Assembly: GCF_900114315.1 (NCBI RefSeq)
Contig: NZ_FOSQ01000010.1
Location: forward strand, 124,001-188,000
Length of the DNA stretch: 64,000 nucleotides
Direction of reading: 5' to 3'
From: Falsiroseomonas stagni DSM 19981
GTDB lineage: Bacteria; Pseudomonadota; Alphaproteobacteria; Acetobacterales; Acetobacteraceae
Shown here: piece after piece, positions 18,548 through 27,135 of the stretch
Numbering within the stretch: position 1 is the stretch's first letter
How the letters are laid out: every line of letters begins with the position of its first letter
Program-made: the position numbers and the translations under genes
The notes under the pieces: generated by a model
Seen by the model: only the letters and a program-made list of their open reading frames with translations
What the model was told of the DNA's origin: nothing
Database searches by the model: none

Positions 18548-18907
18548 ATGACCACCGATACCCGCGTGACCGATTGGGACGAATACAGCGGCGCGCTGCG
18601 CGAACGCGGCAAGGAGTTGGGGCAGATCCATCCCGAACTGATGAAAGGGTTCGGCGCGCTGAGCCGCGGGGCCTCCTCCACCAAGCATATCGATGCCAAG
18701 ACGCGGGAGTTCATCGCCCTCGCCGTCGCCGTCACCACGCGCTGCCAGGGCTGCATCGACGCCCATGTCCGCAAGGCCAAGGCGCTGGGCGCGACGAAGG
18801 AGGAGATTGCGGAGGCGCTGGGCGTCGCCGTGGCGCTGAACGCCGGCGCCGCGCTGACCTATTCGCTGCATGTGCTGGATGCGATGGACGGCGCCGGGCA
18901 GGGCTGA
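18548..18907 (+). CDS. Carboxymuconolactone decarboxylase / AhpD-like protein
   Basis: 119 residues with the all-helical CMD fold. The redox motif is CQGC (Cys66 and Cys69) followed by His73, in TTRCQGCIDAHVRKAK. This CxxC-xxxH arrangement is typical of AhpD-like peroxidase partners, not of the true lactone decarboxylase. The start follows a GGGAGAGAGAG ribosome site. It sits alone behind the clpA terminator. A thiol-dependent hydroperoxide reductase role is the usual family inference. Confidence 0.9.
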   Translation: MTTDTRVTDWDEYSGALRERGKELGQIHPELMKGFGALSRGASSTKHIDAKTREFIALAVAVTTRCQGCIDAHVRKAKALGATKEEIAEALGVAVALNAGAALTYSLHVLDAMDGAGQG

Positions 18908-18934
18908 CCGCCGATGTGATAGGGTGGCCCCGCC

Positions 18935-19261
18935 ATGCCGACCATCCAGGACATCGACCGGGCGGAGGCCGCCCACCTCGCCGCCGCCCGCACGCCGCTG
19001 ATCGCGGCGCTGACGGCGGCGGCGCAGGGGAAGCCCTGGCACTACATCCTGTTCGGCTCGCTGGCCCGCGGTACAGCGCGGCGGGGGAGTGACGCGGACA
19101 TCGCCATCGTGGGCGCCGGGCGGGACTGGGCGGAGGCCGAGAGCGCCGCCTGCGACGCCTGCCGGGCGCTGCGGCTGCGGGGGGATGTGATGCTGTGGGA
19201 GGATCTGGCCGACTTCATCCAGGAGGAGGCGCAGCGTGACGGAATCCCCTGTGGCGCCTGA
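18935..19261 (+). CDS. mntA: MntA-type nucleotidyltransferase antitoxin
   Basis: 108 residues of the minimal nucleotidyltransferase (MNT) fold. The signature GSLARGTARRGSDADIAIVG has Gly41-Ser42, Arg45-Gly46 and the metal-binding Asp53 and Asp55; a third acidic residue, Asp84, is in LRGDVMLW. In characterised MNT-HEPN pairs this protein adds AMP groups to a tyrosine of the HEPN toxin and so silences it. It overlaps the toxin gene by 26 bases, antitoxin first, which favours antitoxin-led coupled synthesis. All three catalytic Asp are kept, so an active adenylyltransferase is expected. Confidence 0.88.
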   Translation: MPTIQDIDRAEAAHLAAARTPLIAALTAAAQGKPWHYILFGSLARGTARRGSDADIAIVGAGRDWAEAESAACDACRALRLRGDVMLWEDLADFIQEEAQRDGIPCGA

Positions 19262-19730
19262 CCCGCGTTGGACACCGATCCAGCGCCTCCGCGATGCGGC
19301 TATCGACGATCTGAGCCTCGCCATCTCGCTCTGGGACGAGCATTCGGCGGCGGCCCCGGGGCGTGGCCGGCGCATCGAGGAGAAGGCGATCCAGAAATGC
19401 CTCCAGGACGCCTATGCCAGCATGGAGCAGGTCATGCTGCGCATGCTGGCCTATGCGGGCGATCCGAAACCGGTAGGCAGTAACTGGCATGAGGACCTCC
19501 TGGTGATGGCGATCAACCCGTCCCGCGGGCGCCCCGCCTTTGCGCGTCATCTCCATGCCGAGTTGGATGAATTGAGGCGGTTCCGGCACGTGGCGGTGCA
19601 TGGCTATATCGGCTTCAAGTTGATCCGCGCCGCCCCGGCCGTGGAGGCCGCGCGCCGCCTGCTGGCCGAACTCCCCGCGGCCTTCGATGCCTTCGGCCGA
19701 GACTTCGGCCTGCTGCCGCCCTCAACCTGA
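19236..19730 (+). CDS. hepT: HepT-type HEPN ribonuclease toxin
   Basis: 164 residues starting with GTG at 19236 behind a very strong AGGAGGAGG site located inside mntA. The decisive motif is RHVAVHGY: Arg117-X4-His122-X-Tyr124, which is RX4HXY. In HEPN toxins the Arg and His form the RNase site at a dimer interface, and the Tyr is the residue adenylylated by MntA. The flanking helices (KAIQKCLQDAYASMEQVMLR and ELDELRRFRH) fit the four-helix HEPN bundle. It is longer than the commonest HepT (about 130-145 aa). Its end overlaps the convergent hydrolase gene by nine bases. Confidence 0.87.
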   Translation: MTESPVAPDPRWTPIQRLRDAAIDDLSLAISLWDEHSAAAPGRGRRIEEKAIQKCLQDAYASMEQVMLRMLAYAGDPKPVGSNWHEDLLVMAINPSRGRPAFARHLHAELDELRRFRHVAVHGYIGFKLIRAAPAVEAARRLLAELPAAFDAFGRDFGLLPPST

Positions 19731-20558
19731 CGGCTGAAGAAACCCCACCACCGTCTCGAACACCGGCGCCTTCGCAAGGCCCAGCGCGCGCACCGGCGCC
19801 GCCATGGCGGACAGCACGCCCACATGCTCCACGCCCGGGTAGACGAGCAGCGTCACCGGCCGCCCGGCAGCGCGCAGGTCGCGCGCCAGGTCCACCGCGT
19901 GGAACGGCCCCACCACCCGGTCATCCGCCCCATGCAGCAGCAGCATCGGCGGCGCGCCGGCCAGGTCCTCCGGCCGCGACACCGCCGCGATCCGGCCGCC
20001 GGGGGCATGGGCAAAGATGCTGATCGTGGGTTCCTCATCCGGCTGCCAGGCGATGGGGGCGGCCAGCAGCACGCCGCCGGCCAGCGCGTCCCGCGTTGCC
20101 CCCGCGGCATCCAACCAGCGCGGGTCCAGCGCGAGCGCAGCCGCGATGAAGCCGCCGGCGGAGTGGCCCATGACGAAGATCGGCCGGTCCGGCATCTCGC
20201 CACGCAGCCAGGCGACGGCGCGCGCGCCATCCTCCACGAAATGCGGCCAGCGCCCGGCGGGCCACAGCCGGTAATCCGGCACCGCCACCGCGATACCCTG
20301 GGCCGCCAAGGTCCGGGCGAGAAAACCGTAGTCACCCCGCCCGCCACTGGTCCAGCCGCCGCCATGGAAGAAGACCACCAGCGGGGTCCGCGCCGTCACC
20401 GTCGCGGGCAGCACCAGGTCCAGCCGTTGGCGGGGCAGGGGGCCATAGGCCAGGCCCTCCCGCGTCACCGCACCGCCGCGCGGCGTCAGCGCCCCCGCGA
20501 TCCGCGCCGGCGAACAGGCGGCGGCCAGCAGCGGCAGGGCGAGCAGCGCGCGCCTCAG
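19722..20558 (-). CDS. Alpha/beta hydrolase lipoprotein, probable CTG start
   Basis: A carboxylesterase-like protein with HGGGW oxyanion motif (VVFFHGGGWTSG), nucleophile Ser in GHSAGG, acid in LLHGADDRVV and His in YPGVEHVG, as in the BD-FAE/esterase group. The frame runs far back into ppk2, but the natural N terminus is a lipoprotein signal, LRRALLALPLLAAACS, with lipobox Cys15. No ATG, GTG or TTG exists in that region; the only start just before the signal is CTG at 20558, overlapping the ppk2 stop as CTGA, with AGAGGA upstream. So a CTG start (278 aa) is proposed. It is likely anchored to the outer or inner membrane. Confidence 0.82.
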   Translation of the reverse strand: MRRALLALPLLAAACSPARIAGALTPRGGAVTREGLAYGPLPRQRLDLVLPATVTARTPLVVFFHGGGWTSGGRGDYGFLARTLAAQGIAVAVPDYRLWPAGRWPHFVEDGARAVAWLRGEMPDRPIFVMGHSAGGFIAAALALDPRWLDAAGATRDALAGGVLLAAPIAWQPDEEPTISIFAHAPGGRIAAVSRPEDLAGAPPMLLLHGADDRVVGPFHAVDLARDLRAAGRPVTLLVYPGVEHVGVLSAMAAPVRALGLAKAPVFETVVGFLQPSG

Positions 20559-21433
20559 GGGCCGAGGTCCTCTCGCGCCTGGGCCAGGGCGGCGCGCTGC
20601 GCGTCGCTCACCACGGGGTAGTGCAGGCCGAGCCCCTCCATCGCCCGCCCGATGGCGGCGACGACGACCAGGCGTGTGAACCACTTCCGGTCCGCCGGCA
20701 CCACGTACCACGGCGCCTCCTTCGTCGCGGTGGCGCGGATCGCCTGCTGGTAGGCGTCCTGGTAGGCGTCCCAGTGCTGGCGTTCCTGGACGTCGGCGGC
20801 GCTGAACTTCCAGTTCTTCTCCGGCTCCTCGATGCGGGACAGGAAGCGGCGCTTCTGCTCCTCCGGGCTCACATGCAGGAAGAACTTCAGCACCACCGTG
20901 CCCTGCCGGCCGAGGTACCGCTCATAGGCCGCGATATCCTCCAGCCGCTGGTCCCAGATCTTCTTGCCGACCAGGCGGGGCGGCAGCTTCTGGTGCTCCA
21001 GGATCGTGGGGTGGACCCGCGCCACCAGCACTTCCTCGTACCAGCTGCGGTTATGGATGCCGATCTGGCCGCGGGACGGCAGGGCGATGGAATGGCGCCA
21101 CAGGAAATCATGGTCCAGCTCCGTCGAGGTCGGCGCCTTGAAGGACACGACATGGCATCCCTGCGGGTTCACGCCGGAAAAGACGTGCTTGATCGCGCCA
21201 TCCTTCCCCGCCGCATCCATCGCCTGGAAGATGCACAGCACGGACCAGCGATCCTGCGCGTAGAGCATGTCCTGGTGGGCGGAGAGGGCATCCACCCCCT
21301 CCTTCAGCAGCGCGGAGGCTTCCTCCTTCTTCAGGTCGAGGCCGCCGGTATCGGCGGGGTCGAAATCCTTCAGGCGGAACTTGCCGCCTTCGACCCGGTA
21401 GCGGGACAGCAGCTTCTCGATCCGCTTTTCCAA
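20555..21433 (-). CDS. ppk2: Polyphosphate kinase 2 family protein
   Basis: 292 residues. PPK2 enzymes transfer phosphate between polyphosphate and nucleotides. The Walker A-like loop is FQAMDAAGKDG (Gly76-Lys77) and the lid and second Asp regions are seen in FLWRHSIALPSRGQIGIHNRSWYE (arginines and NRSWYE, here longer than quoted motifs usually are) and KFFLHVSPEEQKRRF. This matches the subgroup named polyphosphate:nucleotide phosphotransferase; whether AMP, ADP or both are used cannot be said. It starts with ATG at 21433, 16 bases after the MFS stop, and is coupled to the downstream lipoprotein hydrolase. Confidence 0.93.
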   Translation of the reverse strand: MEKRIEKLLSRYRVEGGKFRLKDFDPADTGGLDLKKEEASALLKEGVDALSAHQDMLYAQDRWSVLCIFQAMDAAGKDGAIKHVFSGVNPQGCHVVSFKAPTSTELDHDFLWRHSIALPSRGQIGIHNRSWYEEVLVARVHPTILEHQKLPPRLVGKKIWDQRLEDIAAYERYLGRQGTVVLKFFLHVSPEEQKRRFLSRIEEPEKNWKFSAADVQERQHWDAYQDAYQQAIRATATKEAPWYVVPADRKWFTRLVVVAAIGRAMEGLGLHYPVVSDAQRAALAQAREDLGP

Positions 21434-21449
21434 TCGCGTGTCTCCCGTC

Positions 21450-22685
21450 TCAGCCGCGTCGCCCGGGCGTCAGCATCCACAGCATCGTCAGCACCTGCAG
21501 CGCCACCGTCATGCCGAGTGCCCAGCCGTAACCGGCGGGGTCCCAGCCGCCGGTCGCAACGCGCGGCCAGAGGTCCAGGATCCATCCGATGGCATTCTGC
21601 AACAGGAAGACCAGGCCGAGCATCGACGCATTGATGGCGGTGGCGACCCGCCCCGCCAGTTCCGGCCCGAAGCGCTGCCCGATGGCGGCATAGCCGGAAG
21701 GCCCGGCGGAGGCCGCGAGCGCGAAGGTGAACCACAGCACGCCCAGCGTCACGGGGTCGCGCCAGGGCAGGAAGATCAGCAGCAGCTGCACCACGGCGAT
21801 GATGCCCATGGCCACCAGCGGCACCAGCATCGGCCCCGCGCCGCGCCGTTGCAGGAAGGACGCCGCCTGGCCGGTGCCGGCGCTGCCCACCATCAGCCCC
21901 GCCGAATAGGCCAGCAGCAGCAGCGCCCGCGCAGCGTCATCCATCAGCGCCACGTCCCGGAGCCATGGCCCCGCCCAGAGGCCCTGATAGGTGAAGTTCA
22001 GCGCCGACAGCAGCGCGATGGCGGGGGCGAAGCGCAGGAAGGCGGGGTGGGCGAAGATCTTGCCGAATTCCGCGATCTCCCGCCCGAAGGACCGGCGCGG
22101 CGGCGGCGCGGCGCCCGGCGCGTGATCGGGCCCCCCGTCTGGCACGCTGGTCCAGATCCAGCCCGCGACGCAGACCGTCAGCAGCGACAGCACCACGAAG
22201 ACGCCGCGCCAGCCGATCTCCGGCACCAGCAGCGCGACCGGGACGGTGGCGGCGACGCTGCCGCAGGAGCCGACGAAGATGCCGAGCCCGGTCATCCCCG
22301 CCACCCGGTCCTTCGGGTACCATTGCGTGTTGATCTTCAGCATGGCGATCAGCCCGGCCGAGACGCCAAGCCCCGTCACTGCCCGCCCCACCGCCAGCCA
22401 GGCCGGGCCCGGCGCCACCGCGCAGATCACGAAGCCCAGCGCCGCGATGATGCCCAGCACCGTCTGAACGCGCCGCGATCCCCAGAGGTCGATCGCCAGC
22501 CCCACCGGCAATTGCGCCAGCCCGTATCCCGCGAAGAACACCGCGGCCAGCAGGCCGAGTTCACTGGCGCTCAGGCCGAATTCCAGCGCCAGCAGCGGCC
22601 CGACCACCGCGATCATGGTCCGCGAGGCCTGGTTGACGAAGTTGAGCCCGGCGAGCGGGAGGGTAAGCCGGGCAAACTGGCGCAT
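21450..22685 (-). CDS. MFS transporter
   Basis: 411 residues with about 12 membrane helices. The loop after helix 2 shows a modified MFS motif A (DLWGSRRVQ), and the cytoplasmic mid-loop (residues about 180-205) is Pro/Arg-rich. The N-terminal half resembles nitrate/organic-anion carriers of the MFS (KINTQWYPKDRVAGMTGLGI), but no substrate can be assigned. It lies 16 bases in front of ppk2 on the same strand and 27 bases after the endonuclease-like gene, so the three may be transcribed together. Confidence 0.88.
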   Translation of the reverse strand: MRQFARLTLPLAGLNFVNQASRTMIAVVGPLLALEFGLSASELGLLAAVFFAGYGLAQLPVGLAIDLWGSRRVQTVLGIIAALGFVICAVAPGPAWLAVGRAVTGLGVSAGLIAMLKINTQWYPKDRVAGMTGLGIFVGSCGSVAATVPVALLVPEIGWRGVFVVLSLLTVCVAGWIWTSVPDGGPDHAPGAAPPPRRSFGREIAEFGKIFAHPAFLRFAPAIALLSALNFTYQGLWAGPWLRDVALMDDAARALLLLAYSAGLMVGSAGTGQAASFLQRRGAGPMLVPLVAMGIIAVVQLLLIFLPWRDPVTLGVLWFTFALAASAGPSGYAAIGQRFGPELAGRVATAINASMLGLVFLLQNAIGWILDLWPRVATGGWDPAGYGWALGMTVALQVLTMLWMLTPGRRG

Positions 22686-22712
22686 GCGGCGATGGTGGCA
22701 CGGCTTGCGCCG

Positions 22713-23594
22713 CTACGGCAGCCGCATCCGGATGGAGACGGGACAATGATCGGACAGGCGATCGCGGTAGCTGCGATCGCGCTCGGCATAGGTCAGGACC
22801 GACAGGCTGCGCGGCACCGCCCATTCCCGGGCGGGGCCGCCCAGCAGCAGGTGGCTGATGAAGGGGCGCCCGCCCCTCGAATCCGCCCAGCAGGGGGATG
22901 ACAGGCCCTCGGTCGGCCGCGCCACCGGCGCCGCTTCCTCGATGATGCGGAGGAAGTCGTCGCCCGCGCCCATGCGCCGGTTGAAGTCGCCGAGGATGGC
23001 GAAGGCCATGCCCTCCCGCCGCCGTGCCTCCGCCCATTGGGCGATGATCTCGGCCTGGCGCTGCAGCCCCTGGCAATCGCGGGAGGCCCCGGCGCCGAAG
23101 GGATCCTCCCGGCATCCGGCATCGAGATGGACCGACAGCAGCCGCAGGCGCGCGCCGTTCGGCGCCTCCACGATGATGTCCGCGCCGCGCCGCAGGCTGC
23201 GCCGCAGGCTGCGCCGCGCCCCGGCGCGAAGGTCGAGCGCCGCCAGGTCGCGCTGCGGGATCATGCGCAGCGTGCGGCGCACCGCGAAGCCCGGGCGCTG
23301 GACGTCATCCTCATCCGTCAGATGGATGGCGTAGGTGGCGGGGTCGAAGACCCGCGCGGCGGCCTGTTCGCCATCGATCTCCTGCAACGCGATCACATCG
23401 GCTGCCAGGCGCTGGGCGTAGCCGCGCAGCAGGGTCCAGTCGCCCGGCTCCCGCGCGCGGATGTCGCGCGGCAGGTCGGGGTGGCCGGCGGGCTTCAGCG
23501 TCAGCCAGGCGATGTTCCAGGTGGCGAGCTTGATCTCCGTCTGCGCCGCGGCGGGGGGGGCGAGGAAGAGGAGCAGGGTCAGCAGGATGCGCAT
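22713..23594 (-). CDS. Secreted endonuclease/exonuclease/phosphatase family protein
   Basis: 293 residues with signal peptide MRILLTLLLFLAPPAAAQ. The EEP metal-phosphoesterase motifs are present: LATWNIAWL (Asn), IALQEID (metal Glu), LSVHLDAGC, ILGDFNRR (Asp-Asn) and RLSDHCPVS (Asp-His). The protein should act outside the cytoplasm on nucleic acid or a phosphoester. A 12-bp tandem duplication (about 23188-23213) makes a repeated RRSL in the middle, just before an RGAD segment. It is eight bases from the DUF2075 gene upstream on the same strand. Confidence 0.9.
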   Translation of the reverse strand: MRILLTLLLFLAPPAAAQTEIKLATWNIAWLTLKPAGHPDLPRDIRAREPGDWTLLRGYAQRLAADVIALQEIDGEQAAARVFDPATYAIHLTDEDDVQRPGFAVRRTLRMIPQRDLAALDLRAGARRSLRRSLRRGADIIVEAPNGARLRLLSVHLDAGCREDPFGAGASRDCQGLQRQAEIIAQWAEARRREGMAFAILGDFNRRMGAGDDFLRIIEEAAPVARPTEGLSSPCWADSRGGRPFISHLLLGGPAREWAVPRSLSVLTYAERDRSYRDRLSDHCPVSIRMRLP

Positions 23595-23602
23595 GGCGCG
23601 CG

Positions 23603-25603
23603 CTATAGCAGCAGGACGGGGGCTTCGTCCTGCACGGGCGCGGGGGCGGCCAGCGGTCGGGCGCCGCAGGCTTCGAGGAAAGCGGCGATGCCATCGTAGG
23701 TCGCGGCATCGCGGGTGGGGTCGTGGAAGGGCGTGGCGGCCACGCTGCCGCGGGGTACCCAGATCACCGTCTCGTACCGCGCGCGGGTCAGCAGCACGCG
23801 GTAGGTGTTGCGGACGAAGTCGAATTCCTTGAGGTCCCGCTGCCAGGCCGCGCCGATGAAGCGCCTTGCCTGCCAGCCGGCCTCGCCACGGATGAAGTCA
23901 CCACCCCAGGCGAGGCCCGCCACATCCAGCTCCAGCCCCTGGCAGTCATACTCCGTGGCGATCGTCTCCAGCGCGTCGGAGGCGCGGATGTCCGGCCAGC
24001 GGCGCAGGAACCAATCCGCCACATCCTCCACCTGCACGCCAAGGCCCTCCGCCCGCAGCCGCTTGGCACCCGCGGCGGCGAGAAGCCCCGCACGGCGCTG
24101 CCCGCGCGCCAGGCGGCGCAGTTCGCCCCGCATCGCATCCAGGTCCCGCGTGATGAGGAAGGGCAGGGCGGCGCAGCCCGCGGCGATGTCCCGCGCCTCC
24201 GCCACCGCATTGCGAAGCACGGCGTCCACCCAGGCGGCGCCGGCGCTTTCCCGCACGCTGCGGATCGGCGTCGCGAGGTCGAGCGCCGGGTCGATGCGCA
24301 GCCAGGGCGCGCCGGGGTCGGCCAGGCGCTGGGCGGGTTCCGCCGCCTGCACGGCGCGCGGCGCGGCAACGGCGCGCCAGCGCGGATCGGCGGCGATCAC
24401 GCGGCCCCATTCGGACAGCCCGGCCTCCCCGGTGTTGATCTCCTGCCCATTGCCGATCAGCGCGACGATCACCGCCCAGCCGGCATGGCGGCCCATGATG
24501 TCGAGGGTGTGGGCGGGCTCGCTCATCGTGAGCGTCGAGGGCTTGTTGCGCGTGCCCAGCACGGCCTTGGCCTCATCCCAGGCGCGCTGCGCTTCGTCGA
24601 AGACGATCAGGCGTTCGGGCGGCGGCGCCATCAGGCCGGGCCTGGCATTGTCCTCCAGGAAGCGATGTACGTTCTGCAGCGCGGCCTTCACGCGGCGCTC
24701 GGCTTCCGGCCGCTTGCAGTCGCCACGCGCCACCGCATCCCGCGCCAGGGCGGCGCGCAGCACCGTGACCAGCGGCGCATTGCCGGTCAGGAAGGCGGCG
24801 CCATCCATCCGCGCCTCGCCGAAGATGGCGTTGAGGCCGCACAGCGTCTTGCCCGCGCCGGGGCTGCCGGTGACGAAGACGACGATCTTCGCGGCATCCC
24901 GCTGCGCCAGCGCCACCGCGTCGCGGATCGCCTGCGCGGTGCGCGTCAGGTTGGCGGCGTCCGCCCGCGCCGTCGCGATCTCCCGCACCCCATTGCGGGC
25001 ATAGAGCAGCGTCGCCGCCTCCACGATGGTCGGCACGGGGCGGTAGGGGGCGTCGAGCCAGGCCGCGCCATCCAGGGGCGTGGCGGGTTCCGGTGCAGTG
25101 GACTGCACCCAGCGCAAGGCGGCGCCGAGGCCACCGCTGCCGCAGGCGATGGGCTGCGTCACGCCATGCCAGATCAGCGGTGGCTGGACGGGCGGGGCGA
25201 AGCCGCCGGTGCCCGCCACCAGCACCGGCAGGATGGGATGGCTGCGGCTGCCGGCGTGGAAGTCGCGCAGATCCAGCGCGTAATCCTCGGCCTCTGCCAG
25301 GGTCGCACTGGACGCGGCGGCGGTCTTGAACTCCATCGCGATGATCGCGCGGTCCGTCAGCACCACGGCGTCGATGCGCTTTTCCAGGCGCAGCAGGTCG
25401 TATTCCAGCGCGATGGTCCAGGCTTGGCCGCCCGCCTCCGCGATCGCCACGGCCAGGGCATGGAGCTGCTGCTGCCAGGCGTAGTCCTGGTCCACGCTGC
25501 CGGCGTAGCCGCGGGATTGCTGGGCGGCGGCCAGGCGCCCGATCGTGTCGCGCGGGTCCCGCGCCAGAAGCTCCGCCCCCGTGCAGGCGAACCAAGCCCT
25601 CAA
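23603..25603 (-). CDS. DUF2075 (Schlafen-like) ATPase with N-terminal PD-(D/E)xK-like domain
   Basis: 666 residues from a TTG at 25603, two bases after the DUF350 stop; no ATG is available near the N terminus. Residues 60-125 contain RIDAVVLTDRAIIAMEFKT, an Asp and an ExK spaced as in nuclease-like PD-(D/E)xK domains. The ATPase core begins with IVVFVTGSPGAGKT (Walker A, about 240-253), then LIVFDEAQRAW (Walker B) and a helicase-like C-terminal half with TYRVLLTRARYETVIWVP, typical of superfamily 1 motif VI. DUF2075 proteins are predicted DNA/RNA helicases and sometimes lie in defence regions. It may act with the YgiB/YgiC/DUF350 genes or simply be coupled to them. Confidence 0.85.
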   Translation of the reverse strand: MRAWFACTGAELLARDPRDTIGRLAAAQQSRGYAGSVDQDYAWQQQLHALAVAIAEAGGQAWTIALEYDLLRLEKRIDAVVLTDRAIIAMEFKTAAASSATLAEAEDYALDLRDFHAGSRSHPILPVLVAGTGGFAPPVQPPLIWHGVTQPIACGSGGLGAALRWVQSTAPEPATPLDGAAWLDAPYRPVPTIVEAATLLYARNGVREIATARADAANLTRTAQAIRDAVALAQRDAAKIVVFVTGSPGAGKTLCGLNAIFGEARMDGAAFLTGNAPLVTVLRAALARDAVARGDCKRPEAERRVKAALQNVHRFLEDNARPGLMAPPPERLIVFDEAQRAWDEAKAVLGTRNKPSTLTMSEPAHTLDIMGRHAGWAVIVALIGNGQEINTGEAGLSEWGRVIAADPRWRAVAAPRAVQAAEPAQRLADPGAPWLRIDPALDLATPIRSVRESAGAAWVDAVLRNAVAEARDIAAGCAALPFLITRDLDAMRGELRRLARGQRRAGLLAAAGAKRLRAEGLGVQVEDVADWFLRRWPDIRASDALETIATEYDCQGLELDVAGLAWGGDFIRGEAGWQARRFIGAAWQRDLKEFDFVRNTYRVLLTRARYETVIWVPRGSVAATPFHDPTRDAATYDGIAAFLEACGARPLAAPAPVQDEAPVLLL

Positions 25604-25604
25604 G

Positions 25605-26006
25605 CTACGTGCTCAAGCACGCCGCGTTCAGCATCCCGACCGCGATGGCCACCGCCGCCTTCAGCACGGATCCGGCACGCCCCCCCTTTTCCATCGACTC
25701 GCGCCAGCCGCTGCCCAGCAGCCGGGCGGCGACGAAGAAGGCCAGCGTCTGTACCACCAGCGCCACCACCGCCCAGACCGCGGCATCCAGGATGTTCACG
25801 CTATGCGCGAAGGCGCTGGCGATGGGGAGGGCGAAGCCGATCATGGCGCCAGCGAAGCCGATGGCCGCGCCCTCATTCCCCGCGCGGATCAGCGCCAGTT
25901 CGGCATGGGGCGTCACGCGCAGATAGACCGCCATCGCCCCCGACAGCAGCGCGATGCCGACGATGAAGTAGATCAGGAAGCCGGGCAGGGTGGCGAGGCT
26001 GGTCAC
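25605..26006 (-). CDS. DUF350 membrane protein (YjfL-like)
   Basis: 133 residues with four hydrophobic helices (about 8-27, 45-67, 72-96, 108-130). The GTG start overlaps the TGA of the YgiC-type gene as GTGA. DUF350 proteins form a small membrane family usually linked to YjfC/YgiC synthetase-like and YgiB-type lipoprotein genes, which is exactly the order seen here (27136-27423, 26003-27133, 25605-26006). Function in the envelope is unknown; the linkage suggests a three-part module. Confidence 0.88.
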   Translation of the reverse strand: MTSLATLPGFLIYFIVGIALLSGAMAVYLRVTPHAELALIRAGNEGAAIGFAGAMIGFALPIASAFAHSVNILDAAVWAVVALVVQTLAFFVAARLLGSGWRESMEKGGRAGSVLKAAVAIAVGMLNAACLST

Positions 26007-27133
26007 GATGGGGTCACTCCCTCGAAGAGGTGCGGCACGAAGCGGCTGCTGTCCCGCGTGATGGGCGTCGCATCCTCCCGGATGCCGATCCCGCAGGCGC
26101 GCCCCGCGATGATCCAGGACCCGATCACGGGGTAGCGGCCATCGAAGCAGGGCAGTTCGGCATATTCCTGCCAGAGGCGCGGCTGCGCGGCATAGGGGCC
26201 CGGCGTCTCGATCCCCGGCGCGGTGATGTTCGCACCCTCCCGCCCCCAGAGCGGCTTGGACAGTTCCGGCCCGCCGGTCTTCCCGGGTTCGAGAAAGGCC
26301 GGCAGCAGGTTGGGGTGGTCCGGGAACAGGTACCAGAGCAGGGAGAGAAACGCCTTGGAGGCGGGGATGAGGCGCCAGCAGGGCTCGATCCAGCGAGTCG
26401 GCGCGGTGGCGATGTTGGCGGCGAAGGGCTCCGCCAGCAGCCAGTCCCAGGGGTAGAGCTTGAAGATCGCGGCGATCTCCCGCTCCTCCATGTCCCGGAA
26501 GCGGCCGCGGCCCCAGCCGATCTCGTCCATGAACAGGAAGGGCGCCTCGATCCCCGCCTGGATGGCGGTGTCGCGGAGGTAGTCGATAGTGCCGCGATCC
26601 TCCGCGTGGTTCCGCACGCAGGCGAAATGCACGCGCGCCGGCAGGTCCATGGTCGGCCAGGCGGCGATCAGCGCCTCATGGATCGAATTGAACTGGTCAG
26701 CGGGGCGGGGCTCGCCCTCGCTCAGGCATTGCAGCCATTCCCACTGGATGACGCTGGCCTCGAACAGCGCGGTCGGCGTGTCGGCGTTGTATTCCAGCAG
26801 CTTCGGCGCCCCGGTGCCGTCCCAGCGCAGGTCGAGCCGCCCGTAGAGAGAGGGTTCCCGCTTCTCCCAGGATTTCTCCACCAGCGGCCAGGCGCCGGCG
26901 GGAATGCCGAGCGGGCCGTGCATGCCGTGTCGCACGGCATAATCCACCGCCTCCCGGCACCGCGCCTCGATCTCCACCGTCGCATCGTCCAGCGTGTCGA
27001 TCGCGGCGCTTGTGAAGCGGTAGCAGGCGGTCTCGTCCCAATAGGGCTCGCCGGCGATTTCCGCGAAGGCGAAGCCGAGCCGCGCGGCGCGTTCCCGCAG
27101 GTCCGGCCGCGGGGCCATCGAGACGCGCTGCAC
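26003..27133 (-). CDS. Glutathionylspermidine synthase-like ATP-grasp protein (YgiC/YjfC type)
   Basis: 376 residues. A GTG start at 27133 is preferred over the ATG at 27118 because the product then begins MQRVSMAPRPDLRE, in register with MERVSITERPDWRE as I recall for E. coli YgiC. Conserved blocks are GEPYWDETACYRFT, LYGRLDLRWDGTGAPKLLEYNADTPT (quoted in part), FKLYPWDWLL and PLWGREGANI, matching the C-terminal amide synthetase domain of glutathionylspermidine synthase. YgiC itself is not known to make glutathionylspermidine; an ATP-dependent amide ligase acting on an unknown substrate is the inference. It is coupled at both ends to its neighbours. Confidence 0.9.
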   Translation of the reverse strand: MQRVSMAPRPDLRERAARLGFAFAEIAGEPYWDETACYRFTSAAIDTLDDATVEIEARCREAVDYAVRHGMHGPLGIPAGAWPLVEKSWEKREPSLYGRLDLRWDGTGAPKLLEYNADTPTALFEASVIQWEWLQCLSEGEPRPADQFNSIHEALIAAWPTMDLPARVHFACVRNHAEDRGTIDYLRDTAIQAGIEAPFLFMDEIGWGRGRFRDMEEREIAAIFKLYPWDWLLAEPFAANIATAPTRWIEPCWRLIPASKAFLSLLWYLFPDHPNLLPAFLEPGKTGGPELSKPLWGREGANITAPGIETPGPYAAQPRLWQEYAELPCFDGRYPVIGSWIIAGRACGIGIREDATPITRDSSRFVPHLFEGVTPS

Positions 27134-27135
27134 GC

